DNA of 64,000 nucleotides. Origin: Gordonia lacunae (GTDB lineage Bacteria; Actinomycetota; Actinomycetes; Mycobacteriales; Mycobacteriaceae). The position numbers and the translations under genes were made by a program. The notes beneath the pieces were generated by a model that saw only the letters and a program-made list of their open reading frames with translations, did no database searches and was not told where the DNA came from. Position 1 is the first letter of the stretch; the number at the start of each line of letters is the position of its first letter. Location: assembly GCF_002149015.1 (NCBI RefSeq), contig NZ_NGFO01000006.1, forward strand, positions 99,149 to 163,148, read 5' to 3'. This document shows positions 9,200 through 16,982 of this stretch, in pieces.

Positions 9200-10483
9200 A
9201 TGAACCCCCATGGCAACACTTCGAAACCCCGGAGTGCCCACCTCACCCGGGCCCTCGCGGCCGCAGCGGCTCTCACGATCGTCGTGGCTCCGGCCGTCGC
9301 CGGTCTGACGGCCACCGCCGCGGCCGAGCCCGCCCCGGGCACCTCGACACCGGGCACGTCCGCCCCGTCGTCCGGGCCGTCGTCCGACGACGCCGGTGCC
9401 CCTGCTGACGACAACGCGGGCACGGTCGACACGCGTGGTCCGGGACAGACCCCGGGCGCTGTCTACGCCAATCGTGAACTCCCCCGGGCACGTACGGTCG
9501 CGGGCGCGGCGTCAGGCAACGACTTCACCTACTGGAGCACCGGCGCCGACGGCAAGGCGCACCTCTCCTCCGGCGTGCTCATGGTGCCCAGCGGCCGCGC
9601 GCCCGCCGGCGGCTGGCCCATCGTCGCCTGGGCGCACGGTTCACGCGGCATCGCCGACAAGTGCGCGCCATCGACGCGGCCCACCGCCGAGGACACCGAG
9701 GAACTCAAGCGTTGGCTCGGACGCGGATATGCCGTTGTCAGCACCGATTACGCGGGCGTCGGAACACCCGGCACCCCGCAGTACTACGACCTGGAGGCCA
9801 CCGCCCGCAACATCGTCGACGCGGTGCGCGCCTCGCGGGACATCGGAGACAATCTGTCGCGCTCGTGGGCGGTCGTCGGCGAGGGACAGGGTGCGGCGGC
9901 CGCCATCACCCTCGCCCGGCTGGCGCCGACCATCCAGGGCGGCAAACTCGACTTCAAGGGCGCCGCAGCAAGTTCGATCCCGGCCCAATTCGGTTCGCTG
10001 GTGGCCAATCTCGGTCCGTCCTCGGCCGCGATGCCGTCCGGGCTGGCCGCCGACGCGTTGTACACGCTGAGCGCGATCCGCAACGCGCAACCGGACATCG
10101 ACGTGGACGCCTACCTCACCGACACCGGCAAGAAGTGGATGAGCAAGGCCGCCGCCTCGTGTGTGACCGAGTTCGCCCGTGAGGTGGACGGGCTCGCGAT
10201 CGGTTCACTCTTCACCAAGCCGCTGTCGGGGAACACCGAGCTCACCGCTCTGCTCACCAAGGCGACCGATCTGCCGACTCGCGGCTTCGAACGTCCGGTT
10301 CTGATGACGCAGACCCTGCAGGACACCTCCGTCGTCGTGCCGCTCACGCTCAAGTACCTCAACGACGCGCGCAGCGGTGACACCAAGGTGTCGGCACGCA
10401 CGTATCTGACCCTCGACGGAGCGCAGTCGAAGCGATTCTCCGACACCGACATCCGTGGGTTCGTCGCCCGAATCCTGCGGTGA
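9200..10483 (+). CDS. Secreted lipase-fold (LIP family) protein lacking catalytic Ser and His: probable pseudoenzyme
   Basis: 427 residues with a signal peptide (ALAAAAALTIVVAPAVAG) and a Thr/Ser/Pro-rich linker. The body matches actinobacterial secretory lipases: WAHGSRGIADKCAPS around the oxyanion hole, STDYAGVGTPGTPQY, and the region before the nucleophile elbow. The elbow, however, reads G227-E-G-Q-G231 where the family has G-H-S-Q-G, so glycine replaces the nucleophilic serine. The acid residue survives (LQDTS), but no histidine exists in the last 60 residues. The reading frame is intact, so it looks like a maintained non-catalytic protein rather than a decaying gene. ATG 9200 lacks a good ribosome site. 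Its stop overlaps the next start by 4 bases. Confidence 0.8.
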   Translation: MNPHGNTSKPRSAHLTRALAAAAALTIVVAPAVAGLTATAAAEPAPGTSTPGTSAPSSGPSSDDAGAPADDNAGTVDTRGPGQTPGAVYANRELPRARTVAGAASGNDFTYWSTGADGKAHLSSGVLMVPSGRAPAGGWPIVAWAHGSRGIADKCAPSTRPTAEDTEELKRWLGRGYAVVSTDYAGVGTPGTPQYYDLEATARNIVDAVRASRDIGDNLSRSWAVVGEGQGAAAAITLARLAPTIQGGKLDFKGAAASSIPAQFGSLVANLGPSSAAMPSGLAADALYTLSAIRNAQPDIDVDAYLTDTGKKWMSKAAASCVTEFAREVDGLAIGSLFTKPLSGNTELTALLTKATDLPTRGFERPVLMTQTLQDTSVVVPLTLKYLNDARSGDTKVSARTYLTLDGAQSKRFSDTDIRGFVARILR

Positions 10484-11142
10484 GTCGAGCATTCCGGATC
10501 GCCTACGCGGCCGCGGCCGCGGCAGCGACGATCAGCGGATCCGCTGGTGGCCGACGCAGCGCCGAGATCACCAAGCCGATGCCGATCCTGCTGCTCGCAG
10601 CACGGGTGGCCGCCGGTGCCCGACGTCGTCCGGTCGCCGACACCGTCGCCTTGGCGGCCGTTCTCGGATTCTCGGCGGCCGGGGACCGGTTCATGCTGCA
10701 GGAGGAGTTCGAACACGGCGATCCGGCGGCGAAGGATCGGTTTCTCCGCAGGGGTGCCACGTCTTTCGCGGGTGCGCAGCTGAGCTATGCGGCCGCGATG
10801 TGGCGCGCCGGCGCACGGCCGTCGGTCCGTACGGTCGCACCGCGGGTGAGCATCCTCGCCGAGTCGGCGACGGTCCTGGCCCGCCACCGTCCGGCACTGC
10901 TGCCGGTGCTGAGTACATACGGCAACACGCTCGCGACCATGTCGGCGCTGGCCTCGGACATGCCCGCGCCGCAGCCGCGCATGCGCGCCGGCGGATGGTT
11001 CTTCCTGCTGTCGGATCTCGCGATCGTCAATCGACGGCACCTGGTCACCGATCCACGACTCCGAGTCGCCGGCGAGGCCTGGGTGCTCGCGAGTTACTTC
11101 ACCGCGCAGTACCTTCTGGTCGGCGGACTCGCCGACCGGTAG
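10480..11142 (+). CDS. YhhN family membrane protein (lysoplasmalogenase-like)
   Basis: 220 residues with about seven or eight hydrophobic segments and the spacing of YhhN/TMEM86 proteins: PMPILLLAARVAA near the start, a polar FSAAGDRFMLQ after the second helix, and GGWFFLLSDLAIVNRR before the C-terminal helices. Family members hydrolyse the vinyl-ether bond of lysoplasmalogens; bacterial substrates are often unknown. The GTG start sits inside the TGA of the lipase-fold gene (GTGA overlap), so the two are translationally coupled. Confidence 0.75.
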   Translation: MSRAFRIAYAAAAAAATISGSAGGRRSAEITKPMPILLLAARVAAGARRRPVADTVALAAVLGFSAAGDRFMLQEEFEHGDPAAKDRFLRRGATSFAGAQLSYAAAMWRAGARPSVRTVAPRVSILAESATVLARHRPALLPVLSTYGNTLATMSALASDMPAPQPRMRAGGWFFLLSDLAIVNRRHLVTDPRLRVAGEAWVLASYFTAQYLLVGGLADR

Positions 11143-11143
11143 G

Positions 11144-11689
11144 TCACGCGACAGCGCGACCCGAGCACGTCGAATACTGCGGGTTGGTCATCGGGAAGAA
11201 CGCGAGCGCACCGATCTTCTGGCGGATCGTGAAGGTCACGGGACCGCTCCCCGGGTGGATGTCGACCTGCCACTTGACGGTGTAACCCCGGCCGGGAACG
11301 GTCGTCACACCAGTCCGCCCGGTGCGCAGATTGCGCCACGACACCGACACGTCGTAGGTGTATTCGAGTGCGACGCGCTTGGCGCGGTCCGTGCCGATGA
11401 GCGCGATCACCGGGCCGGGTAGGCCGTCGGCCGGGTACCGGATCTGGTTGAACACGTCGACGCGGACCTTGACCGTGCCCGCGGGCCACGGGTTGACGCT
11501 GTCGCATCGCAGCGTGGTGACGTAGTTCGCCCCGTCGTCGGCCGGCGCTGCCGTGGCGACACCGGAACCGAACAGCGACACCGCCAGGCCCATCACGGTT
11601 CCGACCACCATCGTGATCGTCCCCACCCCGAAGCGCCCGCGCCGTGGCCTGCTGTTCTCGAAGCCGCCCGTGTTCTCCCCGCTGATCAT
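11144..11689 (-). CDS. Secreted protein, short paralog 3 of 3
   Basis: 181 residues with a signal peptide (ITMVVGTVMGLAVSLFG) and probable cleavage after ATA. The mature domain contains VSWRNLRTGRTGVTTV and a C-terminal cysteine (NPQYSTC), matching the VSW.N..TGRTG...T module of the gene at 857 and more weakly that at 8249. An early cysteine (TLRCDS) may pair with the last one. It converges on the YhhN gene, only 1 base from its stop. ATG at 11689; the ribosome site is weak. Function is unknown. Confidence 0.7.
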   Translation of the reverse strand: MISGENTGGFENSRPRRGRFGVGTITMVVGTVMGLAVSLFGSGVATAAPADDGANYVTTLRCDSVNPWPAGTVKVRVDVFNQIRYPADGLPGPVIALIGTDRAKRVALEYTYDVSVSWRNLRTGRTGVTTVPGRGYTVKWQVDIHPGSGPVTFTIRQKIGALAFFPMTNPQYSTCSGRAVA

Positions 11690-11737
11690 GGAGGCAGTCT
11701 AGAGCCGCGCACCTGTGCCGTCTGCCAGAATCGACCC

Positions 11738-12322
11738 ATGCCGAAGATCCAGATCGCCCAGGAACCCGCGGCCGACGAACTCCTCTCCAGCGATTCGTTC
11801 GCCCTCCTGACCGGAATGCTCCTCGACCAGCAGTTCCCGATGGAACGGGCGTTCGCGGGGCCGGCCAAGATCCGCGACCGGTTCGGCACCATGGACCCGA
11901 TCGAGATCGCCGACGCCGACCCCGAGGCGTTCGCCGACCTGTGTGCCACTCCCCCGGCCATCCACCGCTACGGACGATCGATGGCCGGGCGGGTCCAGGC
12001 ACTCGCGAAGGTCGTCGCCGACGAGTACGGCGGCGACGCCGCACGCATCTGGACCGAAGCCGCCGACGGTGCCGATCTGATGAAGCGGTTGCGCGCACTG
12101 CCCGGTTTCGGCGACCAGAAGGCCAAGATCTTCGTCGCCCTGGTCGCCAAGCAACTCGACGTCAAGCCGTCGGGTTGGACCAAGGTCGCCGGGGATTACA
12201 GCAAGAAGGGATTCCGTTCGGTCGCCGACGTGACCGGCCCGGATTCGTTGCAGAAGGTCCGCGACTTCAAGAAGGCAGCCAAGGCGGCCAAGGCCGCGGA
12301 GACCTCGGGCACCGACTCCTAG
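11738..12322 (+). CDS. HhH-GPD-type base excision repair protein
   Basis: 194 residues. The N-terminal half (LLTGMLLDQQFPMERAFAGP) and the helix-hairpin-helix (LRALPGFGDQKAKIF) match a small actinobacterial HhH-GPD family related to endonuclease III and AlkA-type glycosylases. The C-terminus is lysine-rich (KKAAKAAKAAE). It should remove damaged bases, but the lesion is not known and the catalytic Asp cannot be fixed from motif reading. ATG at 11738, divergent from the secreted-protein gene with only 48 bases between. Confidence 0.8.
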   Translation: MPKIQIAQEPAADELLSSDSFALLTGMLLDQQFPMERAFAGPAKIRDRFGTMDPIEIADADPEAFADLCATPPAIHRYGRSMAGRVQALAKVVADEYGGDAARIWTEAADGADLMKRLRALPGFGDQKAKIFVALVAKQLDVKPSGWTKVAGDYSKKGFRSVADVTGPDSLQKVRDFKKAAKAAKAAETSGTDS

Positions 12323-12394
12323 GAGCGACACCGCCCGCCGGAATCGCGCAACCCTCACCCCGAATACACACCCGTTGGCCTAGGGTCGGACACC

Positions 12395-13363
12395 ATGGAG
12401 TCCCTTCCGGATCGGTCTCTCTCCGGCCGTCCCGTCCCAGGTCGACGCGAAGTCGAGCGTCGACAGGCCGCCCTCGATCCCGGCCGCGCGCTCGTCGAGA
12501 TGCCGTTCCGGGTCGGCTTCGCCGTCACCGGCGTGGTGCTGAGCGCCGCGGAATCCGCCGTCACCATCGCCCGGGTGACCGCCAGCAGCGTCCAGCACGA
12601 GCTCGCGCTGGCCGTCGGGGTCGATGCCGATGAGTTGGGCAGTGCCCGCACGCCGTTGGCCCTCCTCAACCAGCTGTCCGAGTTGCTCGGACCCGACCGG
12701 CCGTTCGGGCGCATCCTCGCCAACGGCGGCCCACTGGAACGGTTGCTGAATCCGGGCGGCGTCATCGACCGCTTGACCGCATCCGACGGCCCCCTCGAGA
12801 AGCTCACCGCGAAAGGCGGGCTCCTCGATCAGATGGCTGACGAACGCGGCATCCTGATCCGGCTCACCGCCAAGGACGGCCCGCTGGATCGGTTGACCCG
12901 CGCAGGCGGCGTCGTCGACCAGTTCACCGAGAACGAGGGCATCCTCGAACGTCTGACCTCCGAGGGCGGGATCGTCGACAAGCTGACGGCACCGGACGGC
13001 GTGCTGGAGAAGGTCACCGCGGCCGGAGGCATCCTCGACCGGCTCGCCGCGGACGGCGGGCTGCTCGATCAGCTCGTCGGCGAGGACGGCGCCGTCGAAC
13101 GGGCCATCGCTCCCGGCGGTCCGCTCGACCGGATCACCGAGCTGACCGAGGTCATCGGCCAACTCGCGCCGAACCTGCTCGCGATGCAGGACACGGTGCA
13201 CGAGTTGGCCGAGACCGTGGACCTGCTCAATCAGACGGTCGCACCCCTCGGCGGCCTGGCCGAACGACTTCCCAAGCGGCTCACCCGTCCGCCGAAGGGG
13301 TCGGGTGGCAACGGCAACGGAGACGCCACTCCCGCCGACTCGAACGGGTACCCGCGGGCCTAG
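12395..13363 (+). CDS. Decapeptide-repeat protein of unknown function
   Basis: 322 residues in four parts. Residues 1-30 are polar; 31-65 form a hydrophobic, helix-prone stretch (PFRVGFAVTGVVLSAAESA) that could bind a membrane or lipid surface; 103-242 consist of fourteen exact 10-residue units with consensus hydrophobic-L/V-D/E-R/K/Q-L-T/A-x-x-G/D-G; 249-295 look like an amphipathic coil, followed by a low-complexity Gly/Asn tail. There is no signal peptide or Cys. The perfect register suggests a regular solenoid or fibre. I do not recognise the family. ATG 12395; it stands alone between the repair gene and a convergent HNH gene. Confidence 0.75.
   Translation: MESLPDRSLSGRPVPGRREVERRQAALDPGRALVEMPFRVGFAVTGVVLSAAESAVTIARVTASSVQHELALAVGVDADELGSARTPLALLNQLSELLGPDRPFGRILANGGPLERLLNPGGVIDRLTASDGPLEKLTAKGGLLDQMADERGILIRLTAKDGPLDRLTRAGGVVDQFTENEGILERLTSEGGIVDKLTAPDGVLEKVTAAGGILDRLAADGGLLDQLVGEDGAVERAIAPGGPLDRITELTEVIGQLAPNLLAMQDTVHELAETVDLLNQTVAPLGGLAERLPKRLTRPPKGSGGNGNGDATPADSNGYPRA
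12701..13120 (+). repeat. Fourteen 30-bp in-frame tandem repeats coding decapeptides
   Basis: The 420 bases encode residues 103-242 of the protein at 12395-13363 with no insertion or deletion between units. Units such as PLEKLTAKGG, VVDQFTENEG and ILDRLAADGG share a pattern but differ in DNA sequence, so the array is old and kept by selection on protein, not recently amplified. Confidence 0.9.
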
Positions 13364-13390
13364 CCTCCGGACCCTGCACGCCGCAGTCAC

Positions 13391-15136
13391 TCAGAATGGC
13401 GGCGGCTCGTCGTCGTGGGTTGTCGGCTGATGGTGGGCTGCCTCGCTCCGGGCTCGCCGTTCCGCTTCGCGCTGCGCCTTGTTGCGGGCACGTTCTTCTC
13501 GCCGCTTCGCGTGTTTCGCGGCGGTTCGTTCGGTGATCGTGCGCGGCGGTCGGTGTCCTCGTTCCGGCACGATGATCCGCGGTGTCGGCGGGGCTTTCGC
13601 GGCTTGCTCGAATCGGATACGGCGCAGGTTGGGAAACAGGTCTTCGAGGGTTTCGGCCTCGCCGGGGATGACGAAACCCTCCGGCGTCACAAACTCGGTG
13701 ACCAGTCGGCCGTGGTCATCGCGGTACTGCACATCGGTCCAGTCGCTGTGCGTCTTGTGCAGATGACCGGCACGGCATTTGGCGTTGAGGTTCTCACTCG
13801 ACGTCGCACCCCCGCGGGCGGGCCGGGCGTGGTCGTACTCGGCGACATGGTCGACATCGGCGGTGAACGCCGAACGCGTGCAACCGGGTTCGGTGCAGTA
13901 ACCGTCCCGTACACGCACGAACTCCGCACATGCACTGGTCGGGCGATACGGGTCACCGGGCAGCGCGCCTGGAAAGACCACCACGGTGGCCGTACCCGGC
14001 TTCGGTGCGACGGACTCGGCGGTCCGCGTGCACTCGTCCTCGGCGGCGACCCGCGCCGGTGGTGTGCGCACCGGGGTGACCGGGCTCAGGGTGGCATCGG
14101 GCCGCGCGGCGAGATCACGCACGTGTTCGTCGCAGATCACCCCGTGTCCGTCAACCCACCCGGGCCCCGACCCACCGGCCAACGTGTCGGCGTCGGTCAC
14201 GACATGGATCACGATCTCGGCACCCGCCGCCGCGCCGGCAGGATCGACGGGTGGTGCGGTGCAGTCGGATTGTCCGCATGCGCACGTGAACGCTGTTCGG
14301 GTGAGCAACGCGCACATGGCGTCGGAGTTGCGTTGGCTGCGGGTGCGGCCGTCCCGGTCGCACACCGATGCCGCGAGCGCACGCACCGAGGCGTCGCAGG
14401 CCCGGATGTTCTCGGCGGCCATGACCGCGGTGATCTCCGCGGTCCCGTCACCGTGGTTTTCGGTCCACACGCCTCGTGTGTCGAGCGCTTCGCGGCGTCG
14501 TTCGCGGACAGCGTCGGCGTCGTGGCCGAAGACCAGCCGGTCGATCATGTCACGCAAGCCTGACGTCGACCACGACCCGACCCGATTCCGCAGCAAGGCG
14601 GCGATGGATGCGTCGAGCACCTCGATGATCCGGCGGCTGTCGAGGTCATCGGGATCGAGAAGGTGATCATCGGACACCAGGTGGGTGCGGCCGATGATCT
14701 CGCGGATCTGGTGCGGGGCGATGATGCCGTCGCGCAACGTCTCCAGCACCCGCGGCAGCCGACTACGAAGACACAACGCCTCATCGACCATCGCCCCGGC
14801 GCGGTAGCGGGTGATCCCGGCCTCCCGCGAGACCCGGGCGACGATGTCGCCGAAACCGTCGGACACGTAACTGTTGCCGACCGAACTCAACAACCGGTCA
14901 CACAGCACCAGGATCGTCTGATACCGGCACCACGCCAGATACGACTCCCCGGCACGGATCGACCCCAGACGATGCATGTGGGCGGCGGTGTCGGCGTCGG
15001 CCGGACGGGCAGGATCGACCCCGGCGAGAAACTCGCCCGGCAGATCGGTCCATGCCCCCACAGTGACTCCCCCGAAGTCGTTGCCGCCCGGCCTGGTTGC
15101 CGGTCCAACTGATACATGCACGGTAGACCCGATCAC
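13391..15136 (-). CDS. 13E12/DUF222 family protein with C-terminal HNH endonuclease domain
   Basis: About 581 residues. The long N-terminal region is DUF222-like, and the C-terminus has an HNH nuclease domain with a CTEPGC zinc knuckle, the core DVDHVAEYDHARP and a closing CRAGHLHKTHSDW. Such multicopy proteins are common in Mycobacterium, Rhodococcus and Gordonia; their role is unproven, though DNA cleavage is expected from the fold. The frame stays open to 15232, but that extension reads through palindromic tandem repeats, so a GTG near 15136 (or the TTG at 15142) is more likely the start. The C-terminal tail is Arg-rich. Confidence 0.8.
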   Translation of the reverse strand: MIGSTVHVSVGPATRPGGNDFGGVTVGAWTDLPGEFLAGVDPARPADADTAAHMHRLGSIRAGESYLAWCRYQTILVLCDRLLSSVGNSYVSDGFGDIVARVSREAGITRYRAGAMVDEALCLRSRLPRVLETLRDGIIAPHQIREIIGRTHLVSDDHLLDPDDLDSRRIIEVLDASIAALLRNRVGSWSTSGLRDMIDRLVFGHDADAVRERRREALDTRGVWTENHGDGTAEITAVMAAENIRACDASVRALAASVCDRDGRTRSQRNSDAMCALLTRTAFTCACGQSDCTAPPVDPAGAAAGAEIVIHVVTDADTLAGGSGPGWVDGHGVICDEHVRDLAARPDATLSPVTPVRTPPARVAAEDECTRTAESVAPKPGTATVVVFPGALPGDPYRPTSACAEFVRVRDGYCTEPGCTRSAFTADVDHVAEYDHARPARGGATSSENLNAKCRAGHLHKTHSDWTDVQYRDDHGRLVTEFVTPEGFVIPGEAETLEDLFPNLRRIRFEQAAKAPPTPRIIVPERGHRPPRTITERTAAKHAKRREERARNKAQREAERRARSEAAHHQPTTHDDEPPPF

Positions 15137-15202
15137 CGACAAGAAATCGCGCGTCCGATGATCAGTCCCGGTATCTGCGGCCCCGCCGGCATCGAGCTCG
15201 CG

Positions 15203-15345
15203 CTCCCAGAGGAGCGAGCTCGCGAGCGCCACCCCTGCTCCCAGAGGAGCGAGCTCGCGAGCGCCTCACCCTGCTCCCAGAGGAGCGAGCTCGCGAGCGC
15301 CACCCCTGCGCCCTGAGGAGCGAGCTCGCGAGCGTCACGAAGGGT
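15203..15345. repeat. Four tandem palindrome-bearing units of 35-37 bp
   Basis: Units start at 15203, 15238, 15274 and 15309. Each contains GGAGCGAGCTCGCGAGCG with a GAGCTC/CGAGCTCG palindromic core; the first three start CTCCCAGA and the fourth CCCTGAGG and ends TCACGAAGGGT. The array lies just upstream of the HNH gene and runs into its longest possible reading frame. Confidence 0.9.
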
Positions 15346-15372
15346 CGCAACCCCGGTCGCCGAAGCCTTCGT

Positions 15373-15442
15373 GACCGACAGACCTCAACTCGACTGCCAG
15401 ACCTCGATCGAAGTCCATCGGTCGAGTTGAAGTCTGTCGGTC
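15373..15442. repeat. Long inverted repeat; 54 bp of it recur at 55347-55400
   Basis: Arms 15373-15394 and 15421-15442 are 22 bp each with one mismatch and a 26-base loop. Bases 15373-15426, read on the complement, match 55347-55400 at 53 of 54 positions, which defines a dispersed repeat. Confidence 0.92.
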
Positions 15443-15469
15443 GCGGGCCCAACCGCTGGACCCAGGTTT

Positions 15470-15561
15470 AGGAGCAAGCTTGCAAGCGTCACGAAGGGTT
15501 TCGCTGTCTGGGGCACCAGACCCTTCGAGGCTCGTCGCTTGCGCTCCTCGCACCCTCAGGG
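15470..15561. repeat. Imperfect hairpin of the CCCTGAGG...TCACGAAGGGT repeat family
   Basis: A left arm ending TCACGAAGGGT (to 15499) faces a right arm from ACCCTTCG (15520) to CCCTCAGGG (15561). The same architecture occurs at 49492-49597. It precedes the stop end of the acyltransferase gene, so it could also work as a terminator. Confidence 0.8.
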
Positions 15562-15658
15562 AGCGATGGGGTCCACTTCTTTCGGATTAGGGAGCGGAGG
15601 AGCCGCGGCGCTTCCGGCTCAGACAGCCAACCCCGGGCGGCGGGCCGCGGCAGACCCC

Positions 15659-16954
15659 TCAGCCACCCAACACCCGCGCGAGCAGCTCCATGTACCAGTC
15701 CACATCGGCCGCGACATCCGGACTCGTCGTCACCGAGATGGCGATCCGGTCACCGATCCCGTGTACGCCGTGCGTCAGTCCCTGAGCCGGCGAGAGTGCG
15801 GGAAATCCTGTGGTGAAGAGGATCTCACCTCCGTCGAGGTCGAGATCGGCGGCGCCACGGTTCACCGACGACACCACCGTGACGCCGGTGACGGTGTCGG
15901 GCGGGGTGTCGAGGTCGAATGCGTCGATCCCCCAGCGGGTCAGAAGCGCGGGGGTCGACTCGGACGCCCGACGTCGCGCGGCCCGCAGCGGGTCCGCCTC
16001 GGCCGCTCGGGCTGCGGCGATGCCGGCGCCGATGAGTCGCGCGCGCTCGCCCAGATCGTCGACGTCGACGTGCAGGCCCACTCCGGAATTGCGAAAGTGG
16101 TTGCGGGCCTGAGGTTCCCCTGCTCGTCCGATCGTCAGCTCGACGCCCAGCGGCCGCCCGGCGTCACCCAGATACTTCGGCAACGCCACCGAGATCGCGG
16201 TGAGTACCGCGACCGTCACCGGTCGATCGTGGCCGGTGAGGTGATCACGCTCGACGACCAACATGCGAAGGGTCCGACGCGGTCCGGGCGAGGTGTTCAA
16301 TCGAGTCGGCGCATATCCCGCCGTTCCCGGCACGGATGCCGAGGCGAGACGCGCCGCGCGGACCCCGCGCCGGGCCGTCGTGACGAACTCGCCGGGAAAC
16401 CGCAGGACACCACCGAGGATCGTCCCGGCGTCGACCAGCAGCTCGCGACCGGGCGAATGGGTCGCGTGCCCCGGATCTCGTTGTGTGGCGGGCGCAGTGA
16501 ACAATTCCCGCGCGATCCGGGACGCGCGACGTCCGTCGCCCAACGCATGGCAGATCTGCAGGACGACGACGTAGGCCGCGCCCGCGGCGCCCGGGGCGTC
16601 GACGACGGGACCGAACAGGTGCGCCCGCCACGCCTTCCGGGTCGGATCGAGCGGGTGGGAGATGAGTCCGGCGATCTGCTCCAGGCACGACGACCACGTC
16701 CGGCTCGACGGGTCCACCCGGACCTGGTCGTCGGTGGGCCGGACGGATTCCCAGTACGGACGGTCGGCCGTACCCGGGACCTCTCGTATCCGGAGGCACA
16801 GATCGTCGACGTGTGCGGCCCGGAGCCGGAGTCGCGCCGCGCAGTCCTCGATCGGACTACGCGGCGCGGCAAAGCAATACACCAGGAACTCGTCGTTCGG
16901 GATGCGACGCGACATCCAGTACGACGCCGCGTCCGCCGCGGCCATCCGGTGCAT
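15659..16954 (-). CDS. Wax ester synthase/diacylglycerol acyltransferase-like protein
   Basis: 431 residues of the WS/DGAT type, which transfer acyl groups from acyl-CoA to alcohols or diacylglycerol for storage lipid. The active-site segment reads CHALGDGRR: the second His and the DG of HHxxxDG are kept, but the first His is Cys. The C-terminal half has GVELTIGRAGEPQARNHFRN and VSSVNRGAADLDLDG in place of the family's PxxxR and NVPGP-like segments, so it is a divergent member. The start of the domain is atypically short. ATG at 16954. It shares orientation with the flavoprotein gene upstream, 28 bases away. Confidence 0.7.
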   Translation of the reverse strand: MHRMAAADAASYWMSRRIPNDEFLVYCFAAPRSPIEDCAARLRLRAAHVDDLCLRIREVPGTADRPYWESVRPTDDQVRVDPSSRTWSSCLEQIAGLISHPLDPTRKAWRAHLFGPVVDAPGAAGAAYVVVLQICHALGDGRRASRIARELFTAPATQRDPGHATHSPGRELLVDAGTILGGVLRFPGEFVTTARRGVRAARLASASVPGTAGYAPTRLNTSPGPRRTLRMLVVERDHLTGHDRPVTVAVLTAISVALPKYLGDAGRPLGVELTIGRAGEPQARNHFRNSGVGLHVDVDDLGERARLIGAGIAAARAAEADPLRAARRRASESTPALLTRWGIDAFDLDTPPDTVTGVTVVSSVNRGAADLDLDGGEILFTTGFPALSPAQGLTHGVHGIGDRIAISVTTSPDVAADVDWYMELLARVLGG

Positions 16955-16982
16955 GGCCGCCAGCGTAGCGGCGCGGCGCGCC

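Noticed and set aside
15203..15345. CRISPR array
   Set aside because: Units are contiguous without unique spacers and are internally palindromic; no cas genes nearby.
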